Source of the DNA: an uncultured Lachnospiraceae bacterium
GTDB lineage: Bacteria; Bacillota; Clostridia; Lachnospirales; Lachnospiraceae
Length of the DNA stretch: 32,396 nt
NCBI GenBank assembly: GCA_949840465.1
Contig: CATKXE010000036.1
Span: 1 to 32,396, forward strand
Direction: 5' to 3'
The stretch's first letter is position 1. Every line of letters begins with the position of its first letter. Positions 30,626 through 32,396 of the stretch are shown in pieces. The notes beneath the pieces were generated by a model, which searched no databases, was not told the DNA's origin, and was given only the letters and a program-made list of their open reading frames with translations. The position numbers were made by a program, and so were the translations under genes.

Positions 30626-30905
30626 TTCCTCTTTTCCTTTCTTCCAGTTCCCACTGATGCTCTTGTTTCCGATCCTTATTGATTCTGATCCATCCGCAGA
30701 TGCCGCATTCGCCTATTGTGGCCGCCACGACCGCACAGGCATATGTTTCCGGGATACTGCCGCCTGTCTGGTAAATATCCAACAGCTGCCAGTTAAACCA
30801 AACAAAAAAGGCACCCACTGCAATCAAAACCAGATTCAGCGTGCCTATTTTTCCAATAAATTCTTTCAGTTTCCTAAATGGGTGGAGCCTTTTCCTGTGG
30901 TTCAT
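30618..30905 (-). CDS. Phage lysis-cassette membrane protein, unknown
   Basis: 95 residues with two membrane helices (about 22-42, TLNLVLIAVGAFFVWFNWQLL, and about 54-73, TYACAVVAATIGECGICGWI) and a charged C-terminus. AGAGGA precedes the ATG. Its place between XhlA-like and holin genes suggests an accessory holin or spanin-like role, but I do not recognise a named family. Confidence 0.75.
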   Translation of the reverse strand: MNHRKRLHPFRKLKEFIGKIGTLNLVLIAVGAFFVWFNWQLLDIYQTGGSIPETYACAVVAATIGECGICGWIRINKDRKQEHQWELEERKRGNE

Positions 30906-30938
30906 ACTTTTTTCCTCTTATAATGAAAACAAGTTCTT

Positions 30939-31250
30939 TTAAAATCCAATCTGAGTAAAGACAAACCCTACTACTATCCCGATTATTACGGTTACAATAT
31001 ACCCGCTTACTTTCCGCCACATCTCACCATCTCTGCCCTCCAGGACTTCCAGACGATCCGCTTGCTGCTCCTGGGATTTAAGCATGTTTTCCATGTTCAC
31101 GGCAAGTTTTTCCACCGACGAGGTCAGATCCCGAACTTCCCGGACATTTTCCTCAAGAAGTTCAATACGCCGGTTCTGGCGGGTATTTTCTGCGTCCTGC
31201 CTTGCAGCAAATTCGGTGTGTTCCTGCCTTGTAATATACTCTGCATCCAT
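30939..31250 (-). CDS. XhlA-like phage hemolysin/lysis protein
   Basis: 103 residues: a long coiled coil (about 5-75, QNRRIELLEENVREVRDLTS) followed by one C-terminal membrane helix (about 82-102, YIVTVIIGIVVGFVFTQIGF), the layout of XhlA-type proteins that act with holin. GAGGAC precedes the ATG. Confidence 0.78.
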   Translation of the reverse strand: MDAEYITRQEHTEFAARQDAENTRQNRRIELLEENVREVRDLTSSVEKLAVNMENMLKSQEQQADRLEVLEGRDGEMWRKVSGYIVTVIIGIVVGFVFTQIGF

Positions 31251-31262
31251 AACCAGTCCTCA

Positions 31263-31388
31263 CTACTCTTTTAATTCTTTTTCTACCTTTACACGCCAGA
31301 TCTTCGGAATGTCCTCCAGCGTCCATTCCGCCCCGGTATTTTGATTCATAGCCCCTGATCTGATTTTATCTGCATAAAATTTAACCAT
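31263..31388 (-). CDS. XkdX-like small phage protein
   Basis: 41 codons: MVKFYADKIRSGAMNQNTGA then EWTLEDIPKIWRVKVEKEL. The WTLEDIPKIWR segment is the hallmark of XkdX-family proteins, found between tail-fibre and lysis genes in phages and phage-like particles. Its ATG overlaps the preceding stop codon by one base (TAATG), showing translational coupling. Confidence 0.75.
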   Translation of the reverse strand: MVKFYADKIRSGAMNQNTGAEWTLEDIPKIWRVKVEKELKE

Positions 31389-31792
31389 TACGCCTCACCG
31401 CCTTCCATCATTCCGGCTACAATCTCCCCAAGGTCGGCAATAGCGCCGTCCTGGATAGCCTGGCCAGTTTTCGTCGCTTCCTGCTCAGCTTCGATAGCAT
31501 TCAGACGCTTTTCTACCATGTCCACATCCGCCAGGTGCAGGGATACCAGGAAATCATCCGCTCTCCGCTTTACACCTGCCTCCTCCAGATATTTATTCTC
31601 TAATGTCGTACAAGTCAGACCCTCGGCATTCTGGACGGTGTACTTTTCCAGATTATCCTCCGTAAAATTCTCAAAGAGCCCTTTAAAATCATCAAGACTC
31701 TGAATCGACACCCGGATAAGGTTCACGCCTGCTCCGTTTTCAATTTCTACTACCGTGCCATCTTTCAATACGATTTTTTCTTTTCCTTCCAT
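31388..31792 (-). CDS. Phage tail-region protein, unknown
   Basis: 134 residues starting MEGKEKIVLKDGTVVEIENG, with AAGGAG upstream. Mixed first half, then a helical/coiled C-terminal part (VDMVEKRLNAIEAEQEATKT). It sits just before the XkdX gene, the place of small tail-associated proteins in clostridial prophages. The phage genes stop here: upstream lies a CRISPR array instead of tail genes. Confidence 0.7.
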   Translation of the reverse strand: MEGKEKIVLKDGTVVEIENGAGVNLIRVSIQSLDDFKGLFENFTEDNLEKYTVQNAEGLTCTTLENKYLEEAGVKRRADDFLVSLHLADVDMVEKRLNAIEAEQEATKTGQAIQDGAIADLGEIVAGMMEGGEA

Positions 31793-31910
31793 TTCTCTTC
31801 TCCTTATCTTCTAATTTTTTGCTACAGTTACAATCCTAAGTCCGGCTCTGCCCTTATTTTCATTACACATTCCTCTCTTTCTTAATTTATTTTCCAGAAA
31901 AATCCATAAT

Positions 31911-31932
31911 AAAAAGCACCCTTTCGGATGCT
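31911..31932 (-). terminator. Intrinsic terminator at the CRISPR trailer
   Basis: Minus strand: AGCATCC GAAA GGGTGCT (7 pairs, one G-T, tetraloop) followed by TTTTTATT. It lies 27 nt past the last, degenerate repeat, so it would end the array transcript. Confidence 0.7.
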
Positions 31933-31958
31933 CTTTAGCATATACTTTTCTTTTTTTT

Positions 31959-32142
31959 GAGTTCATGCCCTGCATCAGGCTTTCTTCATTACTACAGACC
32001 AGTGCGCACGTCAACATTCAAGGGTCGGATCGTGTCAATGCCCTTAGTCGGGCTTACCCCATTTCTACGTCAGTTTGAGTATGTGGAAAAGCTCCGATTT
32101 CAACTGTGTCAATGCCCTCAGTCGGGCTTACTCCATTTCTAC
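31959..32142 (-). CRISPR. CRISPR mini-array: three 37-nt repeats, two spacers
   Basis: Repeats at 31959-31995 (degenerate), 32032-32068 and 32106-32142; spacers of 36 nt (31996-32031) and 37 nt (32069-32105). The last two repeats differ at 2 of 37 positions. Read on the minus strand the repeat starts GTAGAAATGG and ends GGGCATTGACAC, close to the ATTGAAAC 8-nt tag of type I-B and III systems, with a GCCC/GGGC stem in the centre. The degenerate repeat is then at the trailer end and the leader at 32143 and beyond, agreeing with the terminator at 31911-31932. No cas gene is in the window. Confidence 0.75.
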
Positions 32143-32302
32143 GGTACCCCTCTGGAAACCTCTGTTTATGTGGCTTCCCAGAGCCGTTTTTGCAAGCAAT
32201 TCACAGAATATTCTGAAAGTTAGCATTTTCCACCCGTTTTTTGGGCTTCCCTGAAAATTCATGTCTTTTACACATTATAAGCTGTCTTCCTCATAGTTGT
32301 CA
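32143..32302 (-). other. Probable CRISPR leader region, no gene
   Basis: AT-rich stretch beyond the intact end of the array with no supported ORF and no fourth repeat at the expected position (32180). By orientation it should hold the array promoter; I could not pick one -10/-35 pair with confidence. Confidence 0.45.
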
Positions 32303-32338
32303 ATCGGTATCGTTACCTATACAGATAACGATACCGAT
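32303..32338. promoter_or_regulatory. Perfect 13-bp inverted repeat, candidate operator
   Basis: ATCGGTATCGTTA (32303-32315) and TAACGATACCGAT (32326-32338) are exact complements around a 10-nt centre. TTGTCA lies at 32297-32302 on the plus strand, so the palindrome could overlap a promoter leading out of the window, as for TetR- or MerR-type regulators. Confidence 0.5.
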
Positions 32339-32396
32339 GCTAAACTCCGCTTTGGAGAACCTGGGCTTAGGATATTTATTCCAGAGGCAAATAAAA

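Noticed and set aside
31811..32017. Minus-strand open frame of 68 codons starting in the CRISPR array
   Set aside because: It reads through a repeat, a spacer and the terminator; no ribosome binding site. A 19-codon tail (MCNENKGRAG...) has GAGAGG too close to its ATG. Possibly a remnant, not supported as a gene.

Overview
The window looks like a chromosomal segment of a spore-forming gut Firmicute, most likely a Lachnospiraceae member. Evidence: a Clostridia-style dcw cluster with two adjacent class B penicillin-binding proteins, a cotJ spore-coat operon, strong AGGAGG ribosome binding sites, moderate GC, and host-glycan-type glycosidases. The species cannot be fixed from the sequence alone.

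Left part (1-9212). A truncated family-3 glycosidase (minus) diverges from a water-type aquaporin (plus), which converges on a GH2 beta-galactosidase-like enzyme. A MATE transporter follows. Next is a compact minus-strand operon: an exported Ala/Lys-rich protein with a Cys cluster and His/Gly tail, an ECF sigma factor, and an RsgI-like membrane anti-sigma factor with a matching Cys spacing and His tail. A SPL-family radical SAM protein closes the region.

Centre (9375-20793). All genes are on the minus strand and form a division and peptidoglycan cluster. In transcription order: mraZ, rsmH, a possible small ORF, an FtsL-like protein, two PBPs, mraY, murD, ftsW and ftsQ/divIB. murG is not between ftsW and ftsQ, and murE/murF are not in view. 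A sigma-A promoter precedes mraZ, with six TGG repeats at 10-11 bp spacing (MraZ boxes). Further promoters precede the second PBP and mraY, so the cluster is probably several overlapping units. The second PBP has a leader hairpin that buries its Shine-Dalgarno sequence.

Right-centre (21211-26080). A small membrane protein, a DegV protein, a second FtsW-type SEDS protein and an asparagine synthetase are all on the minus strand. A 0.67-kb spacer holding intergenic palindromes follows.

Right end (26753-32396). A small XRE regulator and cotJA-cotJB are on the plus strand. cotJC is cut to 37 codons. Immediately beyond is phage-derived DNA: two small genes and an XRE repressor with a divergent promoter/operator switch, then small early-type ORFs, then a lysis cassette (endolysin, holin, membrane protein, XhlA-like, XkdX-like, one unknown) reading back toward cotJC. 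Directly upstream of that cassette is a three-repeat CRISPR mini-array (37-nt repeats, 36-37-nt spacers) whose trailer ends at an intrinsic terminator. No integrase, cas genes or phage head/tail genes are inside the window.

Four short GTTAC-edged, CGGCC-containing palindromes are scattered in intergenic DNA and form a dispersed repeat family.
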